Source of the DNA: Glaciecola sp964195425
GTDB lineage: Bacteria; Pseudomonadota; Gammaproteobacteria; Enterobacterales; Alteromonadaceae
Reading direction: 5' to 3'
NCBI GenBank assembly: GCA_964195425.1
Contig: CAXMOM010000069.1
Location: 1-64,000, forward strand
DNA length: 64,000 nucleotides
The position numbers and the translations under genes are program-made. The notes below the pieces were generated by a model. The model saw only the letters and a list, made by a program, of their open reading frames with translations, was not told where the DNA came from and made no database searches. Below are positions 44,416 to 53,936 of the stretch, piece by piece (position 1 is the first letter of the stretch; each line of letters opens with the position of its first letter).

Positions 44416-45942
44416 ATGTCTAATAATTCTCAGCCATCTTCATTACGTAAACAATCTATTGTTATAGTAGGTGGCGGTTCAGCCGGCTGGATGAGCGCGG
44501 CCGCTTTTGCTACACATTTATCGCCAGAGCATTTTCACATTACCTTAGTTGAATCCAAAGACATTGGCACCGTGTCGGTAGGTGAAGCTACTATCCCCGG
44601 CATATTAGAGTTTAATCAAATGTTAGGCATTAACGAAGCCGAGTTTTTAGCCTTTACTAAAGGCTCATTCAAACTCGGCATCATATTCAAAGACTGGTAT
44701 GAAAAAGGCAATCAGTATATGCATCCTTTTGGCGCCTATGGCGTGAATATTCAAGGCCTGCCTTTTCATCACTATTTACTTCAAGACAAAGCTGATAGTG
44801 GCAGTTCAATGCAAAACCTGTCGCCATATTGCATCGAATATGCTGCTGCACTTAATAATAAATTTAGCCACCCCCAGCCACAATCACGTTCACCATTAGC
44901 CAGTATTAAGTATGCCTACCACTTTGATGCAACATTGTATGCGCAGTTCTTACAGCAACTCGCGTGCAGCAAAGGTGTAGTGCATATTCAAGATTATATT
45001 ACGGATGTTAGCCAGCATCCCAATGGCGATATTGCCAGCATTACCTTAGCAAATGGTCCTGCAGTAGAAGGTGATATTTTTATTGATTGCTCGGGCTTTA
45101 AAGGTTTGTTGATCAATCAAACACTCGGCGTTAAGTTTGAAGACTGGCGCCAATATTTACCTTGCGATAGCGCCATTGCGATGCCAAGTGAGACACTCGA
45201 AGAACTAAAACCTTATACTATTTCAAGCGCTCACGAAAACGGTTGGCAATGGCAAATTCCCTTGCAGCATCGCGTAGGCAACGGTTTTGTGTATGCGAGT
45301 GAGTTTTTAAACGAACAAAATGCCATTGATCAGCTTTCAACTCAGTTGCCTTCTAAAGCCATAGGTGAACCACGTACGGTAAAATGGATAAATGGAAAGC
45401 GCAAAAACGTGTGGGAGAAAAACTGTATTGCTATTGGCTTATCAGCTGGTTTTATAGAGCCGCTCGAATCCACCGGCCTACAGTTAGTCCAGTCAGCAAT
45501 AACACGTTTGTTATCCTTGTGGCCAAACTTACCCGTTGCTAAGGCTGTACGCGACCAATTTAATGCTTATACCAACGATGAAATTGATGCCATTAGAGAC
45601 TTCGTGATTTTGCATTATGTGGCAAACAAGCGAAGGGATAGTTCCTTTTGGCAGCATTGCCAACAAATAACATTGCCCGAGCGCTTACAGAATAAAATAG
45701 CGCTTTATGAATCAAGTGGTAATATATTTAGAGACAACAACGAGTTGTTTAATGAGATCAGTTGGTTTTCGGTACTCAATGGTCAAGGCCTTACGCCTAC
45801 TAGCTATCATCCATTGGCCAATAATTTGCCAGCGGCTAGCCGTAAACAATATTTCAAAACCATTGCAGGGGCCATGCAAGAGGCCAGTGCAAGTATGCTC
45901 GACCATGGTGAATATTTGGCCAAATATATAGCCCAGTCTTGA
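44416..45942 (+). CDS. Tryptophan halogenase-like flavoprotein
   Basis: This 508-residue protein has the flavin-binding GGGSAGW motif (residues 19-25), the conserved Lys86 in GSFKLGIIF (equivalent to the catalytic Lys of PrnA), the halogenase signature WQWQIP (277-282) and Glu351 in EPLESTGL. All key halogenase positions therefore seem intact. Such genes commonly sit next to TonB receptors in sugar loci of Caulobacter, Xanthomonas and Alteromonadales, where no halogenated product is known. A flavin reductase is encoded in the window but far away (fre). The role here is unknown. Confidence 0.85.
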   Translation: MSNNSQPSSLRKQSIVIVGGGSAGWMSAAAFATHLSPEHFHITLVESKDIGTVSVGEATIPGILEFNQMLGINEAEFLAFTKGSFKLGIIFKDWYEKGNQYMHPFGAYGVNIQGLPFHHYLLQDKADSGSSMQNLSPYCIEYAAALNNKFSHPQPQSRSPLASIKYAYHFDATLYAQFLQQLACSKGVVHIQDYITDVSQHPNGDIASITLANGPAVEGDIFIDCSGFKGLLINQTLGVKFEDWRQYLPCDSAIAMPSETLEELKPYTISSAHENGWQWQIPLQHRVGNGFVYASEFLNEQNAIDQLSTQLPSKAIGEPRTVKWINGKRKNVWEKNCIAIGLSAGFIEPLESTGLQLVQSAITRLLSLWPNLPVAKAVRDQFNAYTNDEIDAIRDFVILHYVANKRRDSSFWQHCQQITLPERLQNKIALYESSGNIFRDNNELFNEISWFSVLNGQGLTPTSYHPLANNLPAASRKQYFKTIAGAMQEASASMLDHGEYLAKYIAQS

Positions 45943-46041
45943 GGTCAGCGATAATATGAACACAACAAATAACATCAGTCGTTATTATCAATTGTAAGAA
46001 CCAATATTTAAGCGTACTGAATTCACATAAGCAGGAGCAGC

Positions 46042-48639
46042 ATGAGCCAACCACAATATTCACGATTTTCTTGGATACTTAAGCGCAGCGCACTTAAGCA
46101 AAACATATTGGCCTACAAAAATAAATATCAACTAGTGGTCTTGATGACAATAGTTATGAGCTTGTTAGTAAGCTGCACAAGCTCACACAAAGGCGCAAAT
46201 CAAGTTACCCAATTGCAATCTAGCAACTATAGCTACAGGGTTAAATCTTTAGTCATGCACTTTACCGCGGTAAATTATGAGCAATCGGTTAAGTTTCTAG
46301 TCAATGAAGGCGGTGGCGTTAGCTCGCATTATCTGATTCCTGAGTTAAACGACCCAACTTACCCAAAACGCCAAATTGAAGTGCTGCAATTGGTTGATGA
46401 AACTGAGCGTGCATGGCACGCAGGAAGAAGCTATTGGCAAGGTCGCACCGGACTAAACGATTCATCTATAGGTATTGAAATTGTGAATGTACCCCAATGT
46501 ACTGAGCGCGACGTACCGGCTGGATTTATTAAGCCAAAAGCCATGTGTATTTATCCCGAATTTGAACATAAGCAAATTGAGCTTTTAATTGCCCTTTCAA
46601 AAGATATCTTGGCCCGTAATCCTGATATAAGCCCTACATCGGTGATGGGCCATTCTGATATTGCGCCTTCACGTAAAAATGATCCCGGTCCACGCTTCCC
46701 CTGGCAGAAATTGTATGAGGCTGGTATTGGCGCATGGTACGACAACGACACAGTTGCTAAATACTGGCAACTATTTAGCCATCAGTCACCCAGCACAGGC
46801 TTATTGCAAAAAGCGCTGCATATTTACGGATATGCAATCGATCAGACGGGTATTTTAGATCGTCAAACACAAGACGTATTGGGCGCATTTCAAATGCATT
46901 TTGTACCTTGGGAAGTCACTTACCAAGCCGACAATCAAAGCGCCGCGACTCTGTTTGCCTTGCTTAAAAAATATTTTGAACCACAGCTAAGCGAATTAAT
47001 GGCAGAATACCAAACTGAGTCTGCAATGATAGACGACTTTACGGAACAAACGAGCCAACTAGATATACGTTTTTCTGCCTCTCAACATAACGAAAATCGT
47101 ATATACAGCAGTAATCGGGCATCTTTTTTGGCGATAGCCAACAAAGGGACTATGCATATTAAAAGTACCGGCGTAGCCTCGGCGGATATTTATATAAATA
47201 ATCAGAAGCTTAGCTTAGGCGCTCTATTTGCCAAAAATGAACAAGTAGCCCAGTCTTTTACAATTGCCAAGCGCACGCAAACGGGTATTAATAGTATAAG
47301 AGTTGAAAATATACGCGCTCAAAATGATGAAATTGTTAGCGAAATAAGTATTAACATTCCCTACCCCGTTGTCGCTAACGGCACTGTGAAAAGCGATTCT
47401 GCACTGAAGGCTTCTGAGAACCAAGCAGTCTCCATCGACTTTTCTAAACTCGACCAATTCATCCAAAATGACGTCGACAAGGGTTTCCCAGGCGCAAGTA
47501 TACTGGTCGTACACAAAGGCAACATTATTAAGCAACAAGCTTATGGCTATTCGCATAAATATGACGAACAAGGACGCATATTAAGCAACCCTGTCCCTAT
47601 GAAAATAGACACTCTATTCGATTTAGCTTCAAATACTAAAGTGTTTGCAACTACTTTAGCCATTATGAAGCTAGTAGATGAAGGTAAGCTGTCGTTAACG
47701 ACACCTATCGCTAATTATTTAGCAGAATACCAAGGCGATGGAAGAGACACCCGCACAATTGCCGATTTGTTATCGCATACTTCTGGTTATGACAGTGAAG
47801 TGCAATTTTTTAAGAGCGACAATCCCTTTGGCGATCTATTTTTCTCGCAGGACAAAGCCTTAACAAGTCAATTTTTATTGCACCAAGTACCCTTTAGCAA
47901 TGCACGCAGAAGTACACAAAATTATAGCGACATCAACTTTATGATCCTTGGACTTTTGATAGAACGCATTACTAAAATGCCCCTCGACCAATATGTCGAA
48001 AGCGAAATTTATGCGCCTTTAGGACTTACCGACACCCTATTTGTGCCGCTCATAAAAGGTAAACAAGCGCATCAGTTTGCTGCAACAGAACTACAGGGAA
48101 ATACCCGCGGGGGTCGCATCGAGTTTGAAAATATTCGAAGCTATGTTTTACAAGGTGAAGTACACGACGAAAAAGCGCACTATTCAATGCAAGGAATTGC
48201 TGGTCATGCGGGCTTGTTTTCCACACCGCAAGATTTGGCAGTACTAGCACAATTGTTGCTTAATGGCGGGGGCTATGGCAATGTTCATTTGTTTTCACAA
48301 TATACAATAAACCGCTTTGTGAACCCAGAATTTGTGCGCGATTCAATGGGTTTAGGCTGGCGACTAGCCTCACCTGAAACTCTGTGGCATTTTGGGCCTT
48401 ATGCAAGTACAAGTGCGTTTGGCCATACAGGGTGGACCGGCACCGCCACTGTGATTGACCCAGAATTGGATTTGACGATTATCTATTTAACTAATAAAAA
48501 GCATTCCCCGCTAGATGAACGAAATGGTCGTGTACAGTTTATTGGTGACCAATATCCGAGCGCTCGTTATGGCAACATAATGACCCTAGTTTACGAAGCG
48601 ATTTTGGCACAAACTGCCGCTAATAAAAATAATAATTAA
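46042..48639 (+). CDS. Lipoprotein fusing AmiD-type amidase and beta-lactamase-fold hydrolase
   Basis: This 865-residue protein starts at an ATG after AGGAG and has a lipobox at Cys45 (LLVSC) behind an unusually long N-region. An Amidase_2 domain covers about 65-230: VMHFTAV with His73, AWHAGRSYW, and GHSDIAPSRKNDPGP with His204/Asp214 as zinc ligands. A peptidoglycan-binding-like helical segment follows (about 250-290), then a beta-rich linker to about 460. A serine beta-lactamase/esterase domain (about 465-860) has SNTK at 530-533, YSD at 628-630 and HTG at 795-797. The second domain resembles YbbE/AmiE of B. subtilis, a MurNAc-L-Ala amidase. It likely strips stem peptides from wall fragments. 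Confidence 0.88.
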   Translation: MSQPQYSRFSWILKRSALKQNILAYKNKYQLVVLMTIVMSLLVSCTSSHKGANQVTQLQSSNYSYRVKSLVMHFTAVNYEQSVKFLVNEGGGVSSHYLIPELNDPTYPKRQIEVLQLVDETERAWHAGRSYWQGRTGLNDSSIGIEIVNVPQCTERDVPAGFIKPKAMCIYPEFEHKQIELLIALSKDILARNPDISPTSVMGHSDIAPSRKNDPGPRFPWQKLYEAGIGAWYDNDTVAKYWQLFSHQSPSTGLLQKALHIYGYAIDQTGILDRQTQDVLGAFQMHFVPWEVTYQADNQSAATLFALLKKYFEPQLSELMAEYQTESAMIDDFTEQTSQLDIRFSASQHNENRIYSSNRASFLAIANKGTMHIKSTGVASADIYINNQKLSLGALFAKNEQVAQSFTIAKRTQTGINSIRVENIRAQNDEIVSEISINIPYPVVANGTVKSDSALKASENQAVSIDFSKLDQFIQNDVDKGFPGASILVVHKGNIIKQQAYGYSHKYDEQGRILSNPVPMKIDTLFDLASNTKVFATTLAIMKLVDEGKLSLTTPIANYLAEYQGDGRDTRTIADLLSHTSGYDSEVQFFKSDNPFGDLFFSQDKALTSQFLLHQVPFSNARRSTQNYSDINFMILGLLIERITKMPLDQYVESEIYAPLGLTDTLFVPLIKGKQAHQFAATELQGNTRGGRIEFENIRSYVLQGEVHDEKAHYSMQGIAGHAGLFSTPQDLAVLAQLLLNGGGYGNVHLFSQYTINRFVNPEFVRDSMGLGWRLASPETLWHFGPYASTSAFGHTGWTGTATVIDPELDLTIIYLTNKKHSPLDERNGRVQFIGDQYPSARYGNIMTLVYEAILAQTAANKNNN

Positions 48640-48650
48640 GGAGTAGCCCT

Positions 48651-50024
48651 TTGGATTGGTTAAGTATATTACCGCCATTAGTTGCCATAGCCGTAGTGCT
48701 CTGGAAAAAAGAAGTCATATTGGCCTTGTTACTTTCAATTGTTACCTCTGAATGCTTGATGTTGTTAAAACTAGGCCAGCAAAGCGTATTTTTAACCCCT
48801 ATCAATACAATTGAACGCGTAGTCTCAACTATTAGCAACGAGGGCAATGCGCGTATACTTTTATTCAGCTTGTTAGTAGGCGCCTTACTTGCTTTTATGC
48901 GAGATTCGGGTGGCGTGGCGGCCTTTGTAAATAAGCTGGCGTCATCTGGGATCGCTAAAACTAAGAGGCGTGCAGGCGGCGTTACTATGTTTACCGGTAT
49001 GGTGGTTTTCATAGAATCTAATTTGAGCGTTCTTACCGCAGGTATTATGGCCCGCGGTCTGTTTGATAAATTCAAAATGAGCCGGGCAAGATTAGCTTAT
49101 GTAATAGATTCAACCAGCGCGCCAGTATGTATTCTCATATTACTTAATGGCTGGGGAGCATACATATTGGGCCTATTAAGCGCTTATGAACTACCTGGGA
49201 ACCCTTTAATTGTCCTTTGGAGCACACTTCCCTACAACGTATATGCATGGCTTACACTGCTAATAGTCGCCTACACCATATTTGCCGACAAAGTACACGG
49301 TCCAATGAAAGAAGCCGAACAAAAGTTAGAACGTATCGACACCAAGGTAGAAATAGCCGCCCCCACTAAAGCGCGGTTTATGCTGTTACCTTTGGGCGTC
49401 ATGATATTTGGCATGGTAGGCTTTATGCTATGGACGGGCAACGGTGATTTAACCAAAGGCAGTGGCAGCCAGTCGGTGCTCTATGCCACATTTTTAGCCT
49501 GTATTGTTGGTTATGCACTTATTGTGTTGAGTAAACAAACCAGTCATCAAGGTGCATTTAAGCTTGGATTTTCGGGCATGAGTGAATTATTGCCCTTAGT
49601 CACTATCGTAATGTTGTCTATAGGCCTAGGCGCTAGTTTAAAAGTGCTGGGAACAGGCATATTTGTATCGGGATTAGTAGGTGATTATTTACCATTGGTC
49701 TTGGTAGTGCCTATGTTATTTGTAGCAGGGGGGATTATCTCGTTTACTACAGGTACCTCATGGGGCACCTTTGCCATTCTAATTCCAATTGGCATGCCTT
49801 TGGTACAAAGTTTAGGCTTACCGCCAGAACTCGTGTTAGCGGCGATTTTAGGCGGCGGTATATTCGGCGACCACTGCTCACCAATATCAGACACCACCGC
49901 GGTCTCGTCACTAGCAGCCGGATGCGACTTACTCACCCATGTGAAAACACAATTGCCCTACGCGCTGGTAACCGGAGCCGTTACTATTTTGGCTTATATA
50001 GTGTTAAGTATATTTATGGTGTAA
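48651..50024 (+). CDS. NhaC-family sodium/proton-type antiporter
   Basis: This 457-residue membrane protein has about 11-12 hydrophobic segments. The C-terminal GGGIFGDHCSPISDTTAVSS is the NhaC family signature, and FIESNLSVLTAG resembles the first inverted repeat. The TTG start is supported by AAGGAG 7 nt upstream and lies 11 nt after the amidase fusion, so the two form an operon. The family includes MleN of B. subtilis, a malate/lactate-coupled antiporter; since MurQ makes D-lactate, export of lactate is one possible role here. That is inference. Confidence 0.85.
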   Translation: MDWLSILPPLVAIAVVLWKKEVILALLLSIVTSECLMLLKLGQQSVFLTPINTIERVVSTISNEGNARILLFSLLVGALLAFMRDSGGVAAFVNKLASSGIAKTKRRAGGVTMFTGMVVFIESNLSVLTAGIMARGLFDKFKMSRARLAYVIDSTSAPVCILILLNGWGAYILGLLSAYELPGNPLIVLWSTLPYNVYAWLTLLIVAYTIFADKVHGPMKEAEQKLERIDTKVEIAAPTKARFMLLPLGVMIFGMVGFMLWTGNGDLTKGSGSQSVLYATFLACIVGYALIVLSKQTSHQGAFKLGFSGMSELLPLVTIVMLSIGLGASLKVLGTGIFVSGLVGDYLPLVLVVPMLFVAGGIISFTTGTSWGTFAILIPIGMPLVQSLGLPPELVLAAILGGGIFGDHCSPISDTTAVSSLAAGCDLLTHVKTQLPYALVTGAVTILAYIVLSIFMV

Positions 50025-50060
50025 AGCAAAACCTATATTTGAGTTAAATTATCTGTAGAT

Positions 50061-50089
50061 ACAAAAACGGCTAGCGAATGCTAGCCGTT
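50061..50089 (-). terminator. Intrinsic terminator of the HU gene
   Basis: AACGGCTAGC (50066-50075) and GCTAGCCGTT (50080-50089) form a perfect 10-bp stem with a GAAT loop. On the minus strand TTTTTGT follows, 32 nt after the HU stop. Confidence 0.8.
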
Positions 50090-50120
50090 AAATAAAAAGG
50101 ACGAACCTTTCTAATAAGTC

Positions 50121-50393
50121 TTAGTTGCAGGCATCTTTAAGTGCTTTACCAGCTTTGAAACCAGGTACTTTAGCGGCTGCAATTTGAATAGTTGCACCAG
50201 TTTGTGGGTTTCTGCCAGCACGAGCTGCTCTGTCTTTTACAGAGAAAGTACCAAAACCAACGAACGTTACAGAGTCGCCTTTTGCTAAAGCAGCAGTGAT
50301 TGTGTCGGTAATTGCATTAAGTGCATTTCCAGCAGATGCTTTAGATAAGTCTGCTTGCTCAGCGATAGAATTGATTAAATCTTGTTTATTCAT
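50121..50393 (-). CDS. hup: HU-family DNA-binding protein
   Basis: This 90-residue nucleoid protein starts MNKQDLINSIAEQADLSKA and has the conserved FVGFGTFSVKDRAARAGRNP arm region. The start at 50391-50393 follows a GAGA-type site and gives the exact HU length; the frame is open 14 codons further up. HU bends and compacts DNA. Whether it is the alpha or beta form cannot be told. It has its own terminator. Confidence 0.96.
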   Translation of the reverse strand: MNKQDLINSIAEQADLSKASAGNALNAITDTITAALAKGDSVTFVGFGTFSVKDRAARAGRNPQTGATIQIAAAKVPGFKAGKALKDACN

Positions 50394-50537
50394 AGTTATT
50401 TTTTCTCTTTTTTTATGAGGTTTGTATGACTGCAACTCCTAGCAGCTTGTGTTATTAGATGGTATTTACGCGATAAGATCAATATGTACCCATCTGATAT
50501 TTCGCAAAATGAGCAAAATAAAGCCAATTAGCGCCAT

Positions 50538-50954
50538 TTAGGCTGCAAAAATTTGCGTATGATCATTAAAATACTTAAATTCGAGTGCGTTTCCGGCGGT
50601 ATCAAACAAGAAAAAAGTGCCCTGTTCCCCTGTTTTTCCTTTGAAACGTATATACGGGTCTATTTGAAATTCAATATTATTCGCTTTTATACTGGCGATT
50701 ACTTGTAACCAACTCTGCTCGTTTAATATCACCCCAAAATGCGGAACAGGGACAGATTTACTGTCAACTTGATTCGGCTGAATCGCGTTGGGCATGACAT
50801 CAACAAGATGCGTGACCAGTTGATGCCCAAAAAAATTCCAGTCGATCCAGTGCGTATCGCATCGGCCCTGTTGGCAGCCTAAAACGTGCCCATAAAAATG
50901 AGCCGCATCTTCTAAATTATTTACGGGAATCGCTAAATGAAACGGCGTTAACAT
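50538..50954 (-). CDS. VOC-family (glyoxalase/dioxygenase-fold) protein
   Basis: This 138-residue protein has the vicinal-oxygen-chelate fold: MLTPFHLAIPVNNLEDAAHFYGHVLG with a metal-ligand His6, HFGVILNEQSW, and EQGTFFLFDTAGNALEFKYF with the terminal Glu ligand. The substrate is unknown. It lies 13 nt downstream of the aldehyde dehydrogenase and should be co-transcribed with it. Confidence 0.85.
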   Translation of the reverse strand: MLTPFHLAIPVNNLEDAAHFYGHVLGCQQGRCDTHWIDWNFFGHQLVTHLVDVMPNAIQPNQVDSKSVPVPHFGVILNEQSWLQVIASIKANNIEFQIDPYIRFKGKTGEQGTFFLFDTAGNALEFKYFNDHTQIFAA

Positions 50955-50967
50955 TATTCACACTTCC

Positions 50968-52419
50968 TTATTTTAAAAACTTACGGAACACCCATAACTT
51001 AAAGCGATTAAATGGCATGTACCTGAGATTATTTTCAAGCCTAAAACTGCGCCTTAATATCGATTTTTGATGAGAAAATGATTCAAAGCCAAACTTACCA
51101 TGATAGCGACCCATGCCGCTAACCCCAACACCTCCAAAAGGTAGCTCTGGGTTTAGCATAAACATACAAGTATCATTGATGCACATGCTACCGGCACTAA
51201 CTTGGTCAACACAACGTTGCTCAAACTCACTGTCTTCGGTAAATATGTATGCCGCCAGCGGTTTTGCACGCTTTTTGATAAAGGCCAGCATATCGCTACG
51301 GCCACTAAAGCTTATAATGGGAAATATGGGGCCAAAGACCTCTTCTTGCATTAATGGGCTATCAGGACTTGGATTGAGCACTATTGTTGGCGCAATAAAA
51401 CGCTGCATTACATCATGCTCGCCACCAAACACTACATTTTGGTCTTTCAAATATCCAACGAGACGCTCGCAATGTTGTTGACTAATAATCCGCCCAAAAA
51501 ACTTGTTCTTGATAATGTCTTTTTTATATTGTTTTATAATGACTTTTTTAAGCATGCTAATAACGTCATCAAGATTACTATGGTGCACCATCAAATAATC
51601 GGGCGCTATGCAAGTTTGCCCTGTATTCAGCAGCTTACCCCATACAATTCTGTTGCACGCAGTATTCAGGTCTATGTTTTTATCAATAATACAGGGGCTT
51701 TTGCCACCTAACTCCAATGTTACAGGGATAAGGTGTTCAGCAGCCGCTTTCATTACAATTTTACCGACCCTTTCACCGCCGGTATAAAATATTTTGTCGA
51801 AAGCAAGTGATAACAACTCAGTAGTAGGCTCTTTGCCACCTTCAACAACCGCAATTGCATTCATATCTAAATATTTAGGTAAAAGAGCGGCAATTATAGC
51901 AGACGTGGCAGGCGCTAATTCTGATGGTTTAACAATCACGCAGTTGCCAGCACTTATTGCGGCAAGCATGGGGCTTAACGATAATTGAAAGGGATAGTTC
52001 CAAGCCCCTATGACTAGGCAAGTGCCTAGTGCTTCAGATTTTATCATGCTTTTAGCTGGCATAGCCATCATTGGCGTGCCTACCGTCTGCGGCTTCATCC
52101 AGCGTTCTACATTTTTCAGCAGATGGTTAACATCCTTAATCAAATAGCCAACTTCTGTTACAAAGGCTTCTTCTGGTGATTTATGCAGATCTTGATGCAA
52201 GGCCTCTGCAATCGCTTTTTCTTCAGTTTTTAACAATTTTAAGAATGAATTTAGCTGACGTTTACGCCACGATAGAGATTCGGTAGCGCCTGACGTAAAG
52301 TAGTCATCTAATCTAGTCTTGATATCAGAAATGGCCGAAAAAGCATCTTCTTTAATGGGTATTGCAGGTATGTTTTCATCTTTTGCTACGTTAACAACAG
52401 GGGCTATTTTTTGCACCAT
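50968..52419 (-). CDS. Aldehyde dehydrogenase, coniferyl aldehyde dehydrogenase-like
   Basis: This 483-residue NAD(P)-dependent enzyme has GAWNYPFQLSLSPMLAAISAGN, the catalytic Glu in LELGGKSP and the catalytic Cys in NTGQTCIAPDY. The C-terminal block NPELPFGGVGVSGMGRYHGKFG and the hydrophobic basic tail (RYMPFNRFKLWVFRKFLK) fit the class 3-like/coniferyl aldehyde dehydrogenase group that often associates with membranes. It probably oxidises fatty or aromatic aldehydes. The VOC gene follows. Confidence 0.9.
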   Translation of the reverse strand: MVQKIAPVVNVAKDENIPAIPIKEDAFSAISDIKTRLDDYFTSGATESLSWRKRQLNSFLKLLKTEEKAIAEALHQDLHKSPEEAFVTEVGYLIKDVNHLLKNVERWMKPQTVGTPMMAMPAKSMIKSEALGTCLVIGAWNYPFQLSLSPMLAAISAGNCVIVKPSELAPATSAIIAALLPKYLDMNAIAVVEGGKEPTTELLSLAFDKIFYTGGERVGKIVMKAAAEHLIPVTLELGGKSPCIIDKNIDLNTACNRIVWGKLLNTGQTCIAPDYLMVHHSNLDDVISMLKKVIIKQYKKDIIKNKFFGRIISQQHCERLVGYLKDQNVVFGGEHDVMQRFIAPTIVLNPSPDSPLMQEEVFGPIFPIISFSGRSDMLAFIKKRAKPLAAYIFTEDSEFEQRCVDQVSAGSMCINDTCMFMLNPELPFGGVGVSGMGRYHGKFGFESFSHQKSILRRSFRLENNLRYMPFNRFKLWVFRKFLK

Positions 52420-52550
52420 GGCTGAATCGTCCTATGACCAATAATGTCAATGATATTAGCAGAACACAGATATATTTTCGACAACAAAAAAGCCTGCAAA
52501 AGCCAATAAAAATAGCTAACTACAGACTTCTTATTTCATTTAGATATTAC

Positions 52551-53849
52551 CTAAACTGAATACGGGTCTCTAAGTACCATTGTATGCGCTCTGTCAGGTC
52601 CTGTAGAAATAATATCAACAGGTACTCCAGCCAGTGTCTCAATGCGTTTAATATAGTCTTTAGCCGCCTGTGGTAAACCTTCTAGAGTCGTTACGCCAAA
52701 AGTGTTGTCGCTCCAACCGGGCATATCTTCATACACCGGTGTAACAGCTTCATAGCCTTCTGCAGCCAATGGCGGGATGTCACTAACGTGACCGTCTTTG
52801 TCCTTGTAACCAATACAAATACGCAAAGTATCGAGGCCGTCGAGTACGTCAAGCTTGGTCAGGCAAAAACCGGTGATAGAATTGAGCTGCACCGCACGTT
52901 TTATGGCAACTGCGTCGAACCAACCTGTACGACGTTTACGACCTGTAGTAGCGCCAAACTCATGACCTTTAACCCCTAAATGCTGACCTACTTCGCAATC
53001 TAGTTCGGTCGGGAATGGTCCTGAGCCTACGCGAGTTGTGTAAGCTTTTACTATTCCTAGCACATAATCCAAATGCAAAGGACCAAAGCCAGCGCCTGTA
53101 GCTACGCCGCCCACCGTTGTGTTTGAAGATGTGACGTAAGGATAGGTTCCGTGATCGATATCGAGCAGAGTACCTTGCGCACCTTCAAACATAATTGCTT
53201 GGCCGCTTAGTCTTGCAGTTTCAAGTAAGTCTGTTACATCAACTACCATTGATTTTAGTAAATCAGCTACCGATAAAGCATCAGCCAATACGGTATCGTA
53301 ATCTAGAGCATCTGCTTTGTAATACTCAGTTAGCATAAAGTTGTGATATTCCATCACTTCTTTTAGTTTAACGGCAAAACCTTCAGCGTTGAACAAATCA
53401 CCGACACGTAAACCTCTACGCGAAACTTTGTCCTCATAAGCTGGTCCTATACCACGGCCGGTAGTACCTATAGCTTTATTGCCTCTAGCGGTTTCGCGGG
53501 CAACATCAAGCGCTATATGAAAAGGTAGTATTAATGGACAGGCTTCACTTATTTTAAGGCGATCTTTAACAGGTACGCCTTTATCTTCAAGCATTTTCAT
53601 TTCTTTAAGTAAGGCTTCAGGGCTTAGTACCACGCCATTACCTATCACGCAGGTTACTTTACTGCGCAATATACCTGAGGGAATTAAATGAAGAACGGTT
53701 GTCTCACCGTCAATTACCAATGTGTGACCAGCATTGTGTCCACCTTGATATCTAACAACATAAGCGACTTGCTGCGTTAACAAGTCAACCACTTTTCCTT
53801 TGCCTTCGTCACCCCATTGGGTGCCGAGCACAACAACATTTTTAGCCAT
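52551..53849 (-). CDS. purA: Adenylosuccinate synthetase
   Basis: This 432-residue protein makes adenylosuccinate from IMP, Asp and GTP, the first committed step to AMP. Motifs include VVVLGTQWGDEGKGKVVDLL (P-loop and catalytic Asp), GGHNAGHTLV, TTGRGIGPAYEDK and TSNTTVGGVATGAG. The length is normal. It stands alone on the minus strand. Confidence 0.98.
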   Translation of the reverse strand: MAKNVVVLGTQWGDEGKGKVVDLLTQQVAYVVRYQGGHNAGHTLVIDGETTVLHLIPSGILRSKVTCVIGNGVVLSPEALLKEMKMLEDKGVPVKDRLKISEACPLILPFHIALDVARETARGNKAIGTTGRGIGPAYEDKVSRRGLRVGDLFNAEGFAVKLKEVMEYHNFMLTEYYKADALDYDTVLADALSVADLLKSMVVDVTDLLETARLSGQAIMFEGAQGTLLDIDHGTYPYVTSSNTTVGGVATGAGFGPLHLDYVLGIVKAYTTRVGSGPFPTELDCEVGQHLGVKGHEFGATTGRKRRTGWFDAVAIKRAVQLNSITGFCLTKLDVLDGLDTLRICIGYKDKDGHVSDIPPLAAEGYEAVTPVYEDMPGWSDNTFGVTTLEGLPQAAKDYIKRIETLAGVPVDIISTGPDRAHTMVLRDPYSV

Positions 53850-53936
53850 GAGTACAAACGGTAATTAAATTAGGAAGCGATTTTAGCAAAAAAACTATTG
53901 TCTAGCATCTATATTTACCTTAATAATGCGTCGTTT

